This document shows, one piece after another, positions 19,303-28,140 of a stretch of 64,000 nucleotides of DNA (the first letter of the stretch is position 1; the number at the start of each line of letters is the position of its first letter). Position numbers and translations under genes: made by a program. The notes under the pieces were generated by a model, which was not told the origin of the DNA, searched no databases, and saw only the letters and a program-made list of their open reading frames with translations. Source of the stretch: Rhizobiales bacterium YIM 77505. GTDB lineage: Bacteria; Pseudomonadota; Alphaproteobacteria; Rhizobiales; Beijerinckiaceae. The DNA is taken from contig JQNH01000001.1 of assembly GCA_000745135.1 (NCBI GenBank), positions 3,643,501-3,707,500 of the forward strand, given 5' to 3'.

Positions 19303-21333
19303 ATGAATCGGCTTTCCCGCGCCACCTCGCCCTACCTCCAGCAGCACAAGGATAATCCCGTTCACTGGTGGGAATGGAGTCCGGAAGCCTTCGCCGAAGC
19401 CGAGCGGACCCAGCGGCCGATCCTGCTCTCCATTGGCTATGCGGCCTGCCATTGGTGCCATGTCATGGCCCATGAGAGCTTTGAGGACGAGACGGTCGCC
19501 GCCGTCATGAACGAGCTGTTCGTCAACATCAAGGTGGACCGGGAGGAGAGGCCTGATGTTGACCATCTCTATATGAGCGCGCTCCAGTTGTTCGGCGAGC
19601 AGGGGGGCTGGCCGCTGACCATGTTCCTTGACAGTCGCGGCAACCCCTTCTGGGGCGGAACCTACTTCCCGAAAGAACCGAGGTTTGGCCGACCCGGCTT
19701 CGTCCAGGTCCTGCGCGAGGTCGCCCGCGTTTATCGCGAAGAGCCCGAGCGGGTCGCCCATAATCGAAAGCTCATTGTCGAGCGCCTGGGGGCGAGCACC
19801 CCATCGCAGGCGGCAGAGCACGGGCTCGGACTTGCCGAACTCGATCGCTTTGCCAGCCGCCTGGTTGGCGTTTTTGACCCGGTCCATGGCGGCCTGCAAG
19901 GCGCTCCCAAGTTCCCCAATCCGATGATCGTGGAATTCCTAGCCCGTTACGCACGCCGGTCAGGAGACCGTGAAGCACACACGAGAGTGGCAGGGACATT
20001 GGAGCGTATGGCCCTCGGCGGGATTCATGACCAGCTGGGCGGGGGCTTTGCCCGCTACGCCGTCGACGAGCTCTGGCTCGTCCCCCATTTCGAGAAGATG
20101 CTCTATGACAACGCTCAGCTCCTGGAGCTTTATGCGCTCTATGCAGCCGAGACGGGTTCCGTGCTCTTCCGCTCAGCGGCCGAAGGCATCGTCACGTGGA
20201 TCGAGCGCGAAATGCTGGTGGAGGGGGGCGCTTTTGCCTCGAGCCTTGATGCCGATTCGGAGGGGGAAGAAGGCAAGTTATACGTCTGGTCCCTTGCCGA
20301 AATCCGGGAGGTGTTGGGCGAGGATGCCGATCTGTTCGCCCGCATCTACGACGTCTCCGCTGAGGGCAACTGGGAGCACGTCAATATCCTCAACCGCCTG
20401 AGATCCGGACCGCCCGTTGACGCCGACACCGAAGCGAGACTCGCCAAGTGCCGTGAGCGGCTCCTTGCCCGGCGTGCCGTCCGCGTCCGGCCCGGTCGCG
20501 ACGACAAGGTTCTGGCCGACTGGAATGGGCTCATGATCACAGCCCTCGTGCGCGCTGGGCTGGCGCTCGAGCGGCCGGAATGGATTGCACTTGCAGGCCA
20601 AGCCTTCGATGCCGTGGTCGAGCGGATGAGCCGGGGCGACCGGCTCGGGCATTCCTGGCGCGCGGGCGCGCTTCTGTATCCCGGCTTCGCCCTCGACCAT
20701 GCTGCCATGCTGAGGGCAGCTCTCACCCTCTACGAAGCGGTGGGAGAACCGGATTATCTCGTCCGCGCCAAGACGTGGCGCGACGTCCTGCTGCGCGATT
20801 ACCTCGTTGCAGAGACGGGCGTTCTCGCCATGAGCGCGAAGGACGCCGATCCACTGATCGTTCGGCCGCAGCCTTCCCATGACGATGCGGTGCCCAATGC
20901 CAACGGCGTCTTTGCCGAGGCGTTGGTGCGCCTCTCTGCCCTCACGGGAGCCGAGGAGGACCGGCGTCTCGCCGAGGATGTGCTTTCCAACCTGGGGCGG
21001 ATTGCGGGGGCCCAGCCCCTCGCCCATGCCTCGATCCTCAACGCCCTCGATCTGCACTTGCGCGGGCTCACCGTTGTCGTCACGAACGACCCCGAGCGCC
21101 GCCTGACGAATGCGGCCCTGCGCCTGCCCTATCTCGAACGCTCGGTCTGCGCGCTGGAGAGCGCCGATACCCTCGCCGCGGACCACCCCGCCCGCAGTCT
21201 CGCCGCTTCGGCCGCGGGGCCGCAGGCTCTTATCTGCGCCGGCATGCGCTGCTCGCTGCCGATCACAACGCCGGAGGCGCTCACCCGGCAGGCGCAAGAG
21301 ATGTTGTCAGCCGGACAAGCGGCCATCGGCTGA
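19303..21333 (+). CDS. Thioredoxin domain-containing protein of the YyaL/DUF255 family
   Basis: This 676-residue protein has an N-terminal thioredoxin-like DUF255 domain (about 1-165) with the active-site-like C49-H50-W51-C52 in ACHWCHVMAHESFED. A large six-hairpin-type alpha/alpha barrel follows, for example LGGGFARYAVDELWLVPHFEKM, which resembles glycosyl hydrolase or N-acylglucosamine epimerase folds. The biochemical role of this widespread family is unsettled. No signal peptide is visible, so it should be cytoplasmic. It interrupts the otherwise minus-strand mnmE...rho block. Its last 27 bp overlap, tail to tail, the broken rhodanese gene. Confidence 0.93.
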   Translation: MNRLSRATSPYLQQHKDNPVHWWEWSPEAFAEAERTQRPILLSIGYAACHWCHVMAHESFEDETVAAVMNELFVNIKVDREERPDVDHLYMSALQLFGEQGGWPLTMFLDSRGNPFWGGTYFPKEPRFGRPGFVQVLREVARVYREEPERVAHNRKLIVERLGASTPSQAAEHGLGLAELDRFASRLVGVFDPVHGGLQGAPKFPNPMIVEFLARYARRSGDREAHTRVAGTLERMALGGIHDQLGGGFARYAVDELWLVPHFEKMLYDNAQLLELYALYAAETGSVLFRSAAEGIVTWIEREMLVEGGAFASSLDADSEGEEGKLYVWSLAEIREVLGEDADLFARIYDVSAEGNWEHVNILNRLRSGPPVDADTEARLAKCRERLLARRAVRVRPGRDDKVLADWNGLMITALVRAGLALERPEWIALAGQAFDAVVERMSRGDRLGHSWRAGALLYPGFALDHAAMLRAALTLYEAVGEPDYLVRAKTWRDVLLRDYLVAETGVLAMSAKDADPLIVRPQPSHDDAVPNANGVFAEALVRLSALTGAEEDRRLAEDVLSNLGRIAGAQPLAHASILNALDLHLRGLTVVVTNDPERRLTNAALRLPYLERSVCALESADTLAADHPARSLAASAAGPQALICAGMRCSLPITTPEALTRQAQEMLSAGQAAIG

Positions 21334-21686
21334 GCTGCGGGTATGTTCTGCCGCTTCGGTCGGCAGCCCCGCAGCAATCCAGCCCGACAGGCCGCGCGAC
21401 ATCACAGCGGCGTTTGTGAACCCATCTTCCGTGCCCGCCGGGCCGCGTACGGCCCAGCCCCGCAATTGGTTCCGGAACAGTAGAAGACGATGCGGGCGGT
21501 CTTGTCGACCGGCAAATCGGAGGGAGCGAACTGCGGGTCGAGCAACCGCGCGCCGGGCACGTGCGCCTTTTCCCAGCTCCGTCGCGGATTAACGTCGAAG
21601 ACGAGCACCTCGCCGGCGCGCATCAGCCTATGAAGCTCGTCGGGAGCGATGTCTGGCACGCCCAGCACCTTGCTGATCGGGTCCAT
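21307..21686 (-). pseudogene. Rhodanese-like sulfurtransferase with a one-base frameshift
   Basis: The open frame from ATG 21686 gives a rhodanese domain with the active-site Cys in FYCSGTNCGAG, but it runs into a stop at 21402 after KMGSQTPL. If one T is added in the GGTTCAC run (plus-strand 21418-21422), the frame continues as GFTNAAVMSRGLSGWIAAG to a stop at 21307. That is the expected rhodanese C-terminus, in the right place. The intact protein would be about 126 residues. Either a real one-base deletion truncates the fold after the catalytic loop, or the base was lost in sequencing or assembly. It follows rho by 16 bp and may be co-transcribed with it. Confidence 0.82.
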
Positions 21687-21702
21687 TGGATATGCGACGA
21701 GA

Positions 21703-23004
21703 TTACGTGTTCATCGATTCGAAGAATTCGGAGTTGTTCTTGGTCTTACGCAGCTTGTCGAGCAGGAACTCGATGGCATCGACAGTGCCCATCGGGTTCA
21801 GGATCCGGCGCAGCACGTACATCTTCGTGAGCACGTCCTTGTCGACCAGGAGCTCCTCCTTGCGTGTGCCGGAGCGCGTGATGTCGATCGCCGGGAAGAC
21901 ACGCTTATCGGCCACCTTGCGGTCGAGGATGATCTCGCTGTTGCCCGTGCCCTTGAACTCCTCGAAAATCACCTCGTCCATGCGCGACCCTGTGTCGATG
22001 AGGGCGGTCGCGATGATGGTCAGCGAGCCGCCCTCCTCGATATTGCGGGCTGCACCGAAAAAGCGCTTCGGACGCTGCAGTGCGTTGGCATCGACACCGC
22101 CCGTGAGCACCTTGCCGGACGAGGGCACGACCGTGTTGTAGGCTCGCCCGAGACGGGTGATGGAATCGAGCAGAATCACCACGTCGCGGGAGTGCTCGAC
22201 CAGACGCTTCGCCTTCTCGATCACCATCTCGGCCACCTGGACGTGCCGGGAGGCCGGCTCATCGAAGGTCGAGGAGACCACCTCGCCTTTCACGGAGCGT
22301 TGCATGTCCGTCACCTCTTCCGGACGCTCGTCGATGAGCAGCACGATGAGGTAGCACTCCGGGTGATTGGCGGTGATCGACTGGGCGATGTTCTGCAACA
22401 ACACCGTCTTGCCGGTACGGGGCGGGGCCACGATGAGCGCCCGCTGACCCTTGCCGATCGGGGCAACGATGTCGATCACGCGTGCTGAGAAATCCTTCCT
22501 AGTAGGATCCTCGATCTCCAGCTTCAGGCGCTCATCCGGGTAGAGCGGCGTCAGATTGTCGAAGTGGACCTTGTGCTTGATCTTTTCCGGGTCTTCGAAA
22601 TTGATCGAGTTGACCTTGAGCAGTGCAAAATACCGTTCGCCTTCCTTGGGTGAGCGGATCGGCCCATCGACCGTATCTCCCGTGCGCAGGCCAAAGCGGC
22701 GAATCTGGGAGGGCGAGACATAGATGTCGTCCGGGCCCGGCAGGTAATTGGAATCGGCTGATCGGAGGAAGCCGAACCCGTCCTGAAGAACCTCGACCAC
22801 GCCGGAGCCGATAATCTCGGTATCCCGCGCCGCCAGCTGCTTCAGGATCGCGAACATGAGCTCTTGCTTACGCATGGTCGAGGCGTTCTCGACCTCGAGC
22901 TCCTCCGCGAAGGCGATGAGTTCCGTGGGGCTCTTGGACTTCAAGTCCTGGAGCCTGATCTCCTTCACGGGGGAAGGGGTTTCAGCGGGCGCGAGTGCAG
23001 ACAT
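21703..23004 (-). CDS. rho: Transcription termination factor Rho
   Basis: This 433-residue hexameric RNA helicase ends Rho-dependent transcripts. The N-terminal Rho_N helices ([14 protein letters not shown]) are followed by the cold-shock-like primary RNA-binding domain ([22 protein letters not shown]). The ATPase core has Walker [13 protein letters not shown], with [12 protein letters not shown] and the secondary RNA-binding Q and R loops. Alphaproteobacterial Rho is usually about 420 residues, so the length is normal. Rho is preceded by a 359-bp gene-free leader after hemJ. Confidence 0.98.
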   Translation of the reverse strand: MSALAPAETPSPVKEIRLQDLKSKSPTELIAFAEELEVENASTMRKQELMFAILKQLAARDTEIIGSGVVEVLQDGFGFLRSADSNYLPGPDDIYVSPSQIRRFGLRTGDTVDGPIRSPKEGERYFALLKVNSINFEDPEKIKHKVHFDNLTPLYPDERLKLEIEDPTRKDFSARVIDIVAPIGKGQRALIVAPPRTGKTVLLQNIAQSITANHPECYLIVLLIDERPEEVTDMQRSVKGEVVSSTFDEPASRHVQVAEMVIEKAKRLVEHSRDVVILLDSITRLGRAYNTVVPSSGKVLTGGVDANALQRPKRFFGAARNIEEGGSLTIIATALIDTGSRMDEVIFEEFKGTGNSEIILDRKVADKRVFPAIDITRSGTRKEELLVDKDVLTKMYVLRRILNPMGTVDAIEFLLDKLRKTKNNSEFFESMNT

Positions 23005-23363
23005 GACGAAGGACCGGGATAGGGAAACGGTCGACAGGCGGTTGAGTTCAAGCGCGTCGTTCGGAAGCCTCGGACCGGCTCAACGATGCGGCGCGACCTG
23101 TCGTGCGGGAGGTGATCAATCTCTACCGATTTTCGGACGCCGGCTCAAGCCCCCATGGCGCGCGACCCGCGCTGACGCGGAAGGAGAACCGATCTTGGAA
23201 CCGCCCCACCCCCCAATCACCAGCGGCCGACGCACTTTCATGTTGCCTCATGGAACGCCCACGATCGTGATGGGCGATGTCCCGTCGCCTTCGTGAACGG
23301 CACCTTCGGCAATTTCCCAGCCGTCACGCCGGGATGGCTGGTGGCCGGTTGCTCAGCCCGCAC
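23005..23363 (-). other. 359-bp gap between hemJ and rho: probable rho promoter and leader
   Basis: No open frame on either strand looks like a real gene here. Because rho is read leftward, this stretch is its 5' region and should hold its promoter and a long untranslated leader. Rho commonly represses its own gene by premature termination in such a leader. I could not identify a convincing -35/-10 pair or a clear C-rich, G-poor rut segment by eye. Confidence 0.4.
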
Positions 23364-23789
23364 TTAGAAGGGCTTCACAATGACCAGAACGACGATGCCG
23401 ATCAGGAGAACGGTGGGAACCTCGTTCCAAACGCGATAGAAACGGGCGGGACGCGTGTTGCAATCCGCCGCGAATTCCTTCACCCAACGGGCGTAAGCTC
23501 CATGCACGCCCGACAGGATGAACACGAGGGCGAACTTGGCGTGGAACCAGCCCGCCTTCCACCAGCCGCCCTGCCAGACCAGAACAAGGCCCAGAACCCA
23601 TGCGGCGATCATGGCAGGGTTGATGATCGCCTTGAGGAGCCGCCTCTCCATCACCTTGAAGGTCTCGGATTGGGGCGAGCCCTTCGGCGCATCGCAGTGA
23701 TAGACGAAGAGCCGCGGCAGATAGAGCATGCCCGCCATCCACGCGATCACAGCAATGACGTGGAAGGCCTTGATCCAGTCGTAGAGCAT
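23364..23789 (-). CDS. hemJ: Protoporphyrinogen oxidase HemJ
   Basis: This 141-residue membrane protein, formerly CHP00701, oxidises protoporphyrinogen IX to protoporphyrin IX in organisms lacking HemG and HemY. Four hydrophobic helices are visible, with the conserved H10 in the first (WIKAFHVIAVIAWMAGMLYL), the motif LPRLFVYH after it, and WFHAKFALV further on. The start codon overlaps the hemE stop by one base (TAATG), so translation of hemE and hemJ is coupled. Pairing with uroporphyrinogen decarboxylase supports a role in haem synthesis. Confidence 0.93.
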   Translation of the reverse strand: MLYDWIKAFHVIAVIAWMAGMLYLPRLFVYHCDAPKGSPQSETFKVMERRLLKAIINPAMIAAWVLGLVLVWQGGWWKAGWFHAKFALVFILSGVHGAYARWVKEFAADCNTRPARFYRVWNEVPTVLLIGIVVLVIVKPF

Positions 23790-24829
23790 TACGCCGTCCT
23801 CACCCGCGCGATCATCCGCTCCACATGGACGATCGGCGTCTCGGGCAGGATGCCGTGCCCGAGATTGAAGATATGCGGCCGCCCCTGAGCCGCACGCAGC
23901 ACAACGTCGACACCCTGCTCGAGCGCATCGCCTCCCGCCATGAGCGCCAGGGGATCGAGATTGCCTTGGGTTGTGAGTCCTTGCGGCAGGCGGCCCATCA
24001 CCCCTTCGATGTCGAGCGACCAGTCGAGCGCGACCGCATCGGCGATTTGTGCCGCCACAAGCCGGTCCAGATGTGCCGCTCCTCCCCGCACGAAGACGAT
24101 CACCTTCGCCCGAGGTCGCGCCCCTTTGAGATTGCGCACGATGGCGCGGATCGGATCGAGCGAGAGCGGGCCGAAGAGGGCCGGCGGCAATGCGCCGCCA
24201 AAGCTCTCGAAGATTTGCACTGCCTCCGCCCCGGCATCGACTTGCGCGACAAGATAAGCGCTGGACGCCCGCACGAGCCGATCGAGCAGAGCGGCCATGA
24301 AGCCTGGGTCGCGATAGGCGAGGAGCCGCGCCGGCGCCTGGTCCGGTGTGCCCTTGCCGGCGATCATATAGCTCGCCACCGTCCAGGGCGCCCCGCAGAA
24401 GCCGAGGAGCGTTGTCTCGGCGGGAAGCGCTTCCCGCACCCGCCCGAGCGCCTCGTAGACCGGCGCCAGCCGCTCCAGGGGAAGATCCTCCCGGAGGCTT
24501 GAGAGGTCGGCCAAGTTCGTGACAGGATCGAGGCGTGGCCCCTCGCCTTCGGCAAAGCGCACCTTCTGGCCCAGCGCGTGCGGCACGACCAGGATGTCCG
24601 AGAAGATGATGGCTGCATCAAAGCCGAACCGGCGGATCGGCTGCAACGTGACCTCGGCCGCAAGCTCTGGATTGTAGCAGAGATCGAGAAAGCTGCCGGC
24701 CTTCGCCCGGACCTCGCGATATTCCGGCAGGTATCGGCCTGCCTGACGCATGAGCCAGATCGGCAGAGGCCAGACGGGCTCACCCTCGAGGGCGCGCAGC
24801 AGCGGCTTGGTCGCTGATAGGGCGTTCAC
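23789..24829 (-). CDS. hemE: Uroporphyrinogen decarboxylase
   Basis: This 346-residue cytosolic enzyme converts uroporphyrinogen III to coproporphyrinogen III. Signature 1 is [16 protein letters not shown] and signature 2 is [15 protein letters not shown] chose GTG 24829 ([17 protein letters not shown]) because it gives the family length and GGTGGA lies 5-6 bp upstream; the open frame extends to 24907 but that part is the edge of the origin region. The gene points away from the candidate oriC. hemE as the left flank of the origin is known from Caulobacter crescentus and Sinorhizobium meliloti. Confidence 0.96.
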   Translation of the reverse strand: MNALSATKPLLRALEGEPVWPLPIWLMRQAGRYLPEYREVRAKAGSFLDLCYNPELAAEVTLQPIRRFGFDAAIIFSDILVVPHALGQKVRFAEGEGPRLDPVTNLADLSSLREDLPLERLAPVYEALGRVREALPAETTLLGFCGAPWTVASYMIAGKGTPDQAPARLLAYRDPGFMAALLDRLVRASSAYLVAQVDAGAEAVQIFESFGGALPPALFGPLSLDPIRAIVRNLKGARPRAKVIVFVRGGAAHLDRLVAAQIADAVALDWSLDIEGVMGRLPQGLTTQGNLDPLALMAGGDALEQGVDVVLRAAQGRPHIFNLGHGILPETPIVHVERMIARVRTA

Positions 24830-24850
24830 CCGATCCACCAATTCAAACTT

Positions 24851-24869
24851 AAGATTCGATCTGAATCTT
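24851..24869. repeat. Inverted repeat with two GANTC sites in the origin region
   Basis: AAGATTC (24851-24857) and GAATCTT (24863-24869) form a perfect 7-bp inverted repeat with a 5-bp spacer. Each arm contains a GANTC motif, the CcrM methylation target. It lies 22 bp upstream of the hemE start and could be a protein-binding site or part of the hemE promoter. Confidence 0.55.
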
Positions 24870-24909
24870 CTCCTGCTTCTCTTGGAGGCTGAATCGTGAA
24901 GCCGCAAGT

Positions 24910-24918
24910 CTGTCCACA
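24910..24918 (+). promoter_or_regulatory. Degenerate DnaA box
   Basis: CTGTCCACA matches the consensus TTATCCACA at seven of nine positions, including the TCCACA core. It is in the same orientation as the perfect box 250 bp away. Alone it would not be reported; it gains weight only from its place in the origin candidate. Confidence 0.4.
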
Positions 24919-24998
24919 GTCGATCAACAGGGCCCTGCTCGTCTCGGACAGCTCGAAGAGGGATGCAGCGCGACAGCGCCGTTCACGAATCGTAAGTC

Positions 24999-25013
24999 TT
25001 AACAAATCGTTAA
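24999..25013. promoter_or_regulatory. CtrA-type binding site in the origin region
   Basis: TTAACAAATCGTTAA is an exact TTAA-N7-TTAA site and also a 5-bp inverted repeat TTAAC/GTTAA. In Caulobacter, CtrA bound at such sites in the origin blocks replication in swarmer cells. The same role here is inference from position and exact match. It lies in the most AT-rich part of the region. Confidence 0.68.
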
Positions 25014-25120
25014 TACCGCTTCCGGCTCGGCTGCCATGAGACGGGATTGGGTCCGTTACCGATTCCCTCAGATGCCTGAATCAACCGACCCCGAAAAGCG
25101 TGGCTGTTGACGGCTGGCGC

Positions 25121-25133
25121 CTGTGCTGCACAG
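25121..25133. repeat. 13-bp palindrome in the origin region
   Basis: CTGTGCTGCACAG is a perfect palindrome with a single central base. It lies between the CtrA site and the perfect DnaA box. No known factor is assigned. Confidence 0.35.
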
Positions 25134-25165
25134 CCCTGGATCCTGGACCTGTGACCGGACGCGAT

Positions 25166-25174
25166 TTATCCACA
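25166..25174 (+). promoter_or_regulatory. Perfect DnaA box
   Basis: TTATCCACA matches the strong DnaA box consensus at all nine positions. It sits 43 bp upstream of the GTG of the PPDK-regulator gene. It is the only perfect box I noticed in the window. Confidence 0.75.
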
Positions 25175-25216
25175 TTCCTCGACTCCCTTTGCAACAACGG
25201 GGGCTGAGAGATCGGC

Positions 25217-26047
25217 GTGGGGCGAAGCTATTTTCATCTCCATCTTGTTTCGGACTCGACCGGCGAGACGCTGATCACGGTGGCGCGCGCCGCCGCTGCC
25301 CAGTACGAGGGCGTGTCAGCCATCGAGCACGTCTATCCGCTGGTGCGCTCGACAGCGCAGCTTGAGCGGGTCATCAGCGAGATCGAGCAGGCACCGGGGA
25401 TCGTCCTCTACACCTTGGTCGAGCCGGAGCTTGCGTCCCGCCTTGAGGAGGCGTGCCGCGCCATCGGTTCGCCCCACCTGTCTGTCCTGGCGCCAGTGCA
25501 TGCGCTCTTGCAGTCTTATCTCGGCGCGCATTCGACCGCCCGGCCTGGCGCGCAGCACATGCTCAACGCGGAGTACTTCAAGCGTATCGATGCGATGAAC
25601 TTCACCCTGCTCCACGATGACGGGCAGCTGCCGCACGACATCGAGGAGGCGGATGTGGTGCTCGTCGGCATCAGTCGGACCTCGAAGACACCAACCTCCA
25701 TCTACCTGGCAAACCGCGGGCTGAAGACCGCTAATGTGCCGATCGTTCCCGGCGTGCCGGTGCCGAGTGTGCTTGAAAAGGCGCGCAAGCCGCTGATCGT
25801 CGGCCTCGTCGCCTCTCCGGAGCGCATCGTTCAGATCCGACAGAACCGGCTGCTCTCCCTCAAGGCCGACGAAGACACCGACTACACGGATCGCGATCGG
25901 GTGGCGGAGGAGATCGCGTTCTCCCGCCGGCTCTGCGCTCGCCACAACTGGCCGATTATTGACGTCACCCGACGCTCCATCGAAGAGACGGCCGCTGCCA
26001 TTCTGGACCTCTACCGCGATCACCGCCTGAAGTTCATTGCGGTCTGA
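25217..26047 (+). CDS. Pyruvate, phosphate dikinase / PEP synthase regulatory protein (DUF299)
   Basis: This 276-residue protein belongs to the bifunctional serine/threonine kinase and Pi-dependent pyrophosphorylase family that inactivates and reactivates PPDK or PEP synthase. The N-terminus [15 protein letters not shown] and the P-loop GISRTSKT (151-158) are diagnostic, and the C-terminal [15 protein letters not shown] is conserved. The start is GTG 25217. It is the first gene to the right of the candidate origin, matching the first gene of the Caulobacter chromosome order. Which of PPDK or PEP synthase is the target cannot be told here. Confidence 0.94.
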   Translation: MGRSYFHLHLVSDSTGETLITVARAAAAQYEGVSAIEHVYPLVRSTAQLERVISEIEQAPGIVLYTLVEPELASRLEEACRAIGSPHLSVLAPVHALLQSYLGAHSTARPGAQHMLNAEYFKRIDAMNFTLLHDDGQLPHDIEEADVVLVGISRTSKTPTSIYLANRGLKTANVPIVPGVPVPSVLEKARKPLIVGLVASPERIVQIRQNRLLSLKADEDTDYTDRDRVAEEIAFSRRLCARHNWPIIDVTRRSIEETAAAILDLYRDHRLKFIAV

Positions 26048-26048
26048 C

Positions 26049-26666
26049 ATGTCTCTTCTGTGGCATCATCCCGAACCCCTGCTCCTCGCATCGAAGAGCG
26101 CGACGCGCCGCCAGCTCATCGAGCGCGCAGGCCTGCCGATCGAAGCGGAGGGCTCGGGTATTGATGAGCGGGCGGTGGAGAGGGAGGCACCCGCGACGGA
26201 ATTGGCACCTCGGAATGTCGCCCTTCGTCTTGCCGCTGCAAAGGCCTTGGCGGTGAGCCGGCGGCGACCAAGCCGGATCGTCATCGGTGCCGATCAGACG
26301 CTCGATCTCGATGGAGAGCTGTTCCACAAGCCTTCCAACTTTGAAGAAGCGCGCGAACAGATCCTTCGCCTCGCCGGCAAGACCCACCGACTGCATGCCG
26401 CGGTGGCGATCGCGCGCGACGGCGCCGTGCTCGACAGCTTCGTCGAGGTGGCGTGCATGACCATGCTTCCGCTTTGCCCTTCGGCCGTGAAGCGATATCT
26501 GGCCATCGTCGGTCAAGACGCGCTCACGAGTGTCGGCGCCTACCAGTTCGAGGGACTGGGGGTGCACCTTTTTCGAGAAGTCGAGGGGTCCCATTCCACC
26601 ATCCTCGACCTTCCCCTCCTCCCCCTCCTCGCGCGCTTGCGCACCCTGGGCCTCGCCGGCTTGTAG
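26049..26666 (+). CDS. Maf-like nucleotide pyrophosphatase
   Basis: This 205-residue Maf/HAM1-fold enzyme should hydrolyse non-canonical or excess nucleoside triphosphates. The N-terminal LLASKSATRRQLIERAGLP and the catalytic segment VIGADQTLDLDGE (Asp as the general base) are clear, as is YQFEGLGVHLF near the end. I chose ATG 26049, two bases after the upstream stop, rather than the upstream in-frame start at 26037. The gene is coupled to the regulator before it and to aroE after it. Confidence 0.93.
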   Translation: MSLLWHHPEPLLLASKSATRRQLIERAGLPIEAEGSGIDERAVEREAPATELAPRNVALRLAAAKALAVSRRRPSRIVIGADQTLDLDGELFHKPSNFEEAREQILRLAGKTHRLHAAVAIARDGAVLDSFVEVACMTMLPLCPSAVKRYLAIVGQDALTSVGAYQFEGLGVHLFREVEGSHSTILDLPLLPLLARLRTLGLAGL

Positions 26667-26673
26667 TCCGCCC

Positions 26674-27507
26674 ATGCCACCTCATCCGAAAGCCTTCGTT
26701 GTCGGGCACCCCATCAGGCATTCCCGGTCCCCTTTGATCCACGGCTATTGGCTGAAGCAGTACGGTATCGATGGCTCGTATGAGCGCATCGACGTGGCGC
26801 CGGCGGCATTCGAGAGCTTCATGCGCGGCTTCGCCGCACGGGACTTCCGCGGCGGCAACGTCACCCTTCCCCACAAGGAAGCGGCGCTCCGGTTGGCCGA
26901 CCAGCCAACCGAGCGGGCGCGACGGGTCGGAGCGGCCAACACGCTCTGGCTCGAAAACGGCCGCATCCATGCCGACAACACCGATGTGCTCGGCTTTCTG
27001 GCCAGTCTCGACCAAGCGCTCGGCGCCGGTTGGTCGGCGCGAACCGCCCTTGTCCTCGGCGCTGGCGGCGCCGCCCGCGGCATCGTCGCTGGGCTCCTCG
27101 ATCGCGGTGTCAGCACGATCCGTGTGGCCAATCGAACGCCGGCCAAGGCAGAGGAGCTGGCGAAGCTCGAGCCGCTGCGGGTTCACCCCCTTGCTTGGGA
27201 GAGCCCATGGCCCCTTCAGGATGTGGACATCCTCGTCAATACGACCTCTCTCGGGATGAGCGGCGAACCAGTCCTGGAGATCGATCTTGAGGGTCTTCCA
27301 GACCATGCGGTCGTTGCCGACATCGTTTACGTGCCGCTCGAGACGCCGCTCCTCGTCCAGGCCCGGGCGCGCGGATTGCGTGTCGTCGACGGGCTCGACA
27401 TGCTGCTCCACCAGGCCGTTCCAGGCTTTGCCCACTGGTTCGGGGTCACGCCTCAGGTCACACCGGAGCTCCGGGCCCTCGTCCAGGCCGATCTCACGCG
27501 GTCTTGA
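26674..27507 (+). CDS. aroE: Shikimate dehydrogenase (NADP+)
   Basis: This 277-residue enzyme reduces 3-dehydroshikimate in the aromatic amino-acid pathway. The substrate site shows HSRSPLIHGYWL, the catalytic Lys is in GGNVTLPHKEAA, and DNTDVLGF follows. The nucleotide-binding motif is GAGGAARGIVAGL, with NRTPAKAEEL setting NADP preference. I chose ATG 26674 because the family starts with the KAFVVGHPI strand; the open frame extends upstream into maf. It lies 7 bp after maf and 9 bp before coaE. Confidence 0.96.
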   Translation: MPPHPKAFVVGHPIRHSRSPLIHGYWLKQYGIDGSYERIDVAPAAFESFMRGFAARDFRGGNVTLPHKEAALRLADQPTERARRVGAANTLWLENGRIHADNTDVLGFLASLDQALGAGWSARTALVLGAGGAARGIVAGLLDRGVSTIRVANRTPAKAEELAKLEPLRVHPLAWESPWPLQDVDILVNTTSLGMSGEPVLEIDLEGLPDHAVVADIVYVPLETPLLVQARARGLRVVDGLDMLLHQAVPGFAHWFGVTPQVTPELRALVQADLTRS

Positions 27508-27516
27508 GGTTCGCCC

Positions 27517-28134
27517 GTGACCTTCGTCCTCGGCCTCACCGGTTCGATCGGGATGGGAAAGTCGACCACAGCCGGCTTGTTCAGGGCCGAGGGGGTGCCG
27601 GTGCACGACGCCGACGCCTGCGTTCACGCCCTTTATCGCGGCGCGGCTGCACCCCTGATTGAACGGGCCTTTCCGGGTACGGTGGTTGACGGAATCGTCG
27701 ACCGCGCCCTTCTATCAGAACGGGTGATCGGCGCCCCGGATCGCCTGAAGACCTTGGAGGCCATCATCCACCCCCTCGTCCGCGTCGAGCGCGACCGCTT
27801 TCTTGCCGACGCGGTCGCCAGGGGGTGTGCGGTCGCCGTCCTTGACATCCCGCTCCTCTTCGAAACAGGCGGTGACGCGGACTGCGATGCGGCTTTGGTG
27901 GTGACAGCCGCTCCCCACGTGCAACGGGAGCGTGTGCTGGCGCGGCCCGGCATGACCGTTGAAAAGTTCCAGGCCATTCTCGCCAAGCAAGTGCCGGACG
28001 CCGAGAAGCGCCGTCGCGCCCATTTCCTTGTGGACACCGGCCGCGGCCTTGCTGCCGCCAGGGTGCAGGTGCGGGGTATCCTGCGGGCGCTCGCCGGCCG
28101 GCCCGGCCGGGTCCTGGCCCGCAGCTCATGTTGA
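27517..28134 (+). CDS. coaE: Dephospho-CoA kinase
   Basis: This 205-residue P-loop kinase does the last step of coenzyme A synthesis. The Walker A segment [14 protein letters not shown] is at residues 6-19, [11 protein letters not shown] and [11 protein letters not shown] are conserved CoaE segments, and the lid region [13 protein letters not shown] is present. The start is GTG 27517. It sits in the maf-aroE-coaE-dnaQ run next to the origin, a long-conserved alphaproteobacterial order. Confidence 0.96.
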   Translation: MTFVLGLTGSIGMGKSTTAGLFRAEGVPVHDADACVHALYRGAAAPLIERAFPGTVVDGIVDRALLSERVIGAPDRLKTLEAIIHPLVRVERDRFLADAVARGCAVAVLDIPLLFETGGDADCDAALVVTAAPHVQRERVLARPGMTVEKFQAILAKQVPDAEKRRRAHFLVDTGRGLAAARVQVRGILRALAGRPGRVLARSSC

Positions 28135-28140
28135 TGTCCC

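Larger units (their letters stand above)
24830..25216. other. oriC: Candidate chromosomal replication origin (oriC)
   Basis: This is a 387-bp gene-free block between divergent hemE and the PPDK-regulator gene, the position of the origin in Caulobacter and some Rhizobiales. It contains one perfect DnaA box (25166-25174), a weaker one (24910-24918), an exact CtrA full site (24999-25013) in an AT-rich stretch (about 70 percent AT over 24987-25016), a 7-bp inverted repeat (24851-24869), a 13-bp palindrome (25121-25133) and seven GANTC motifs. The parABS cluster lies 7-11 kb away. It must also carry the promoters of both flanking genes. The call is strong on synteny and motifs; function is not shown by sequence. 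Confidence 0.82.

Noticed and set aside
23005-23296. Short plus-strand frame in the rho leader
   Set aside because: No ribosome site, no motif, and odd composition; more likely non-coding leader.
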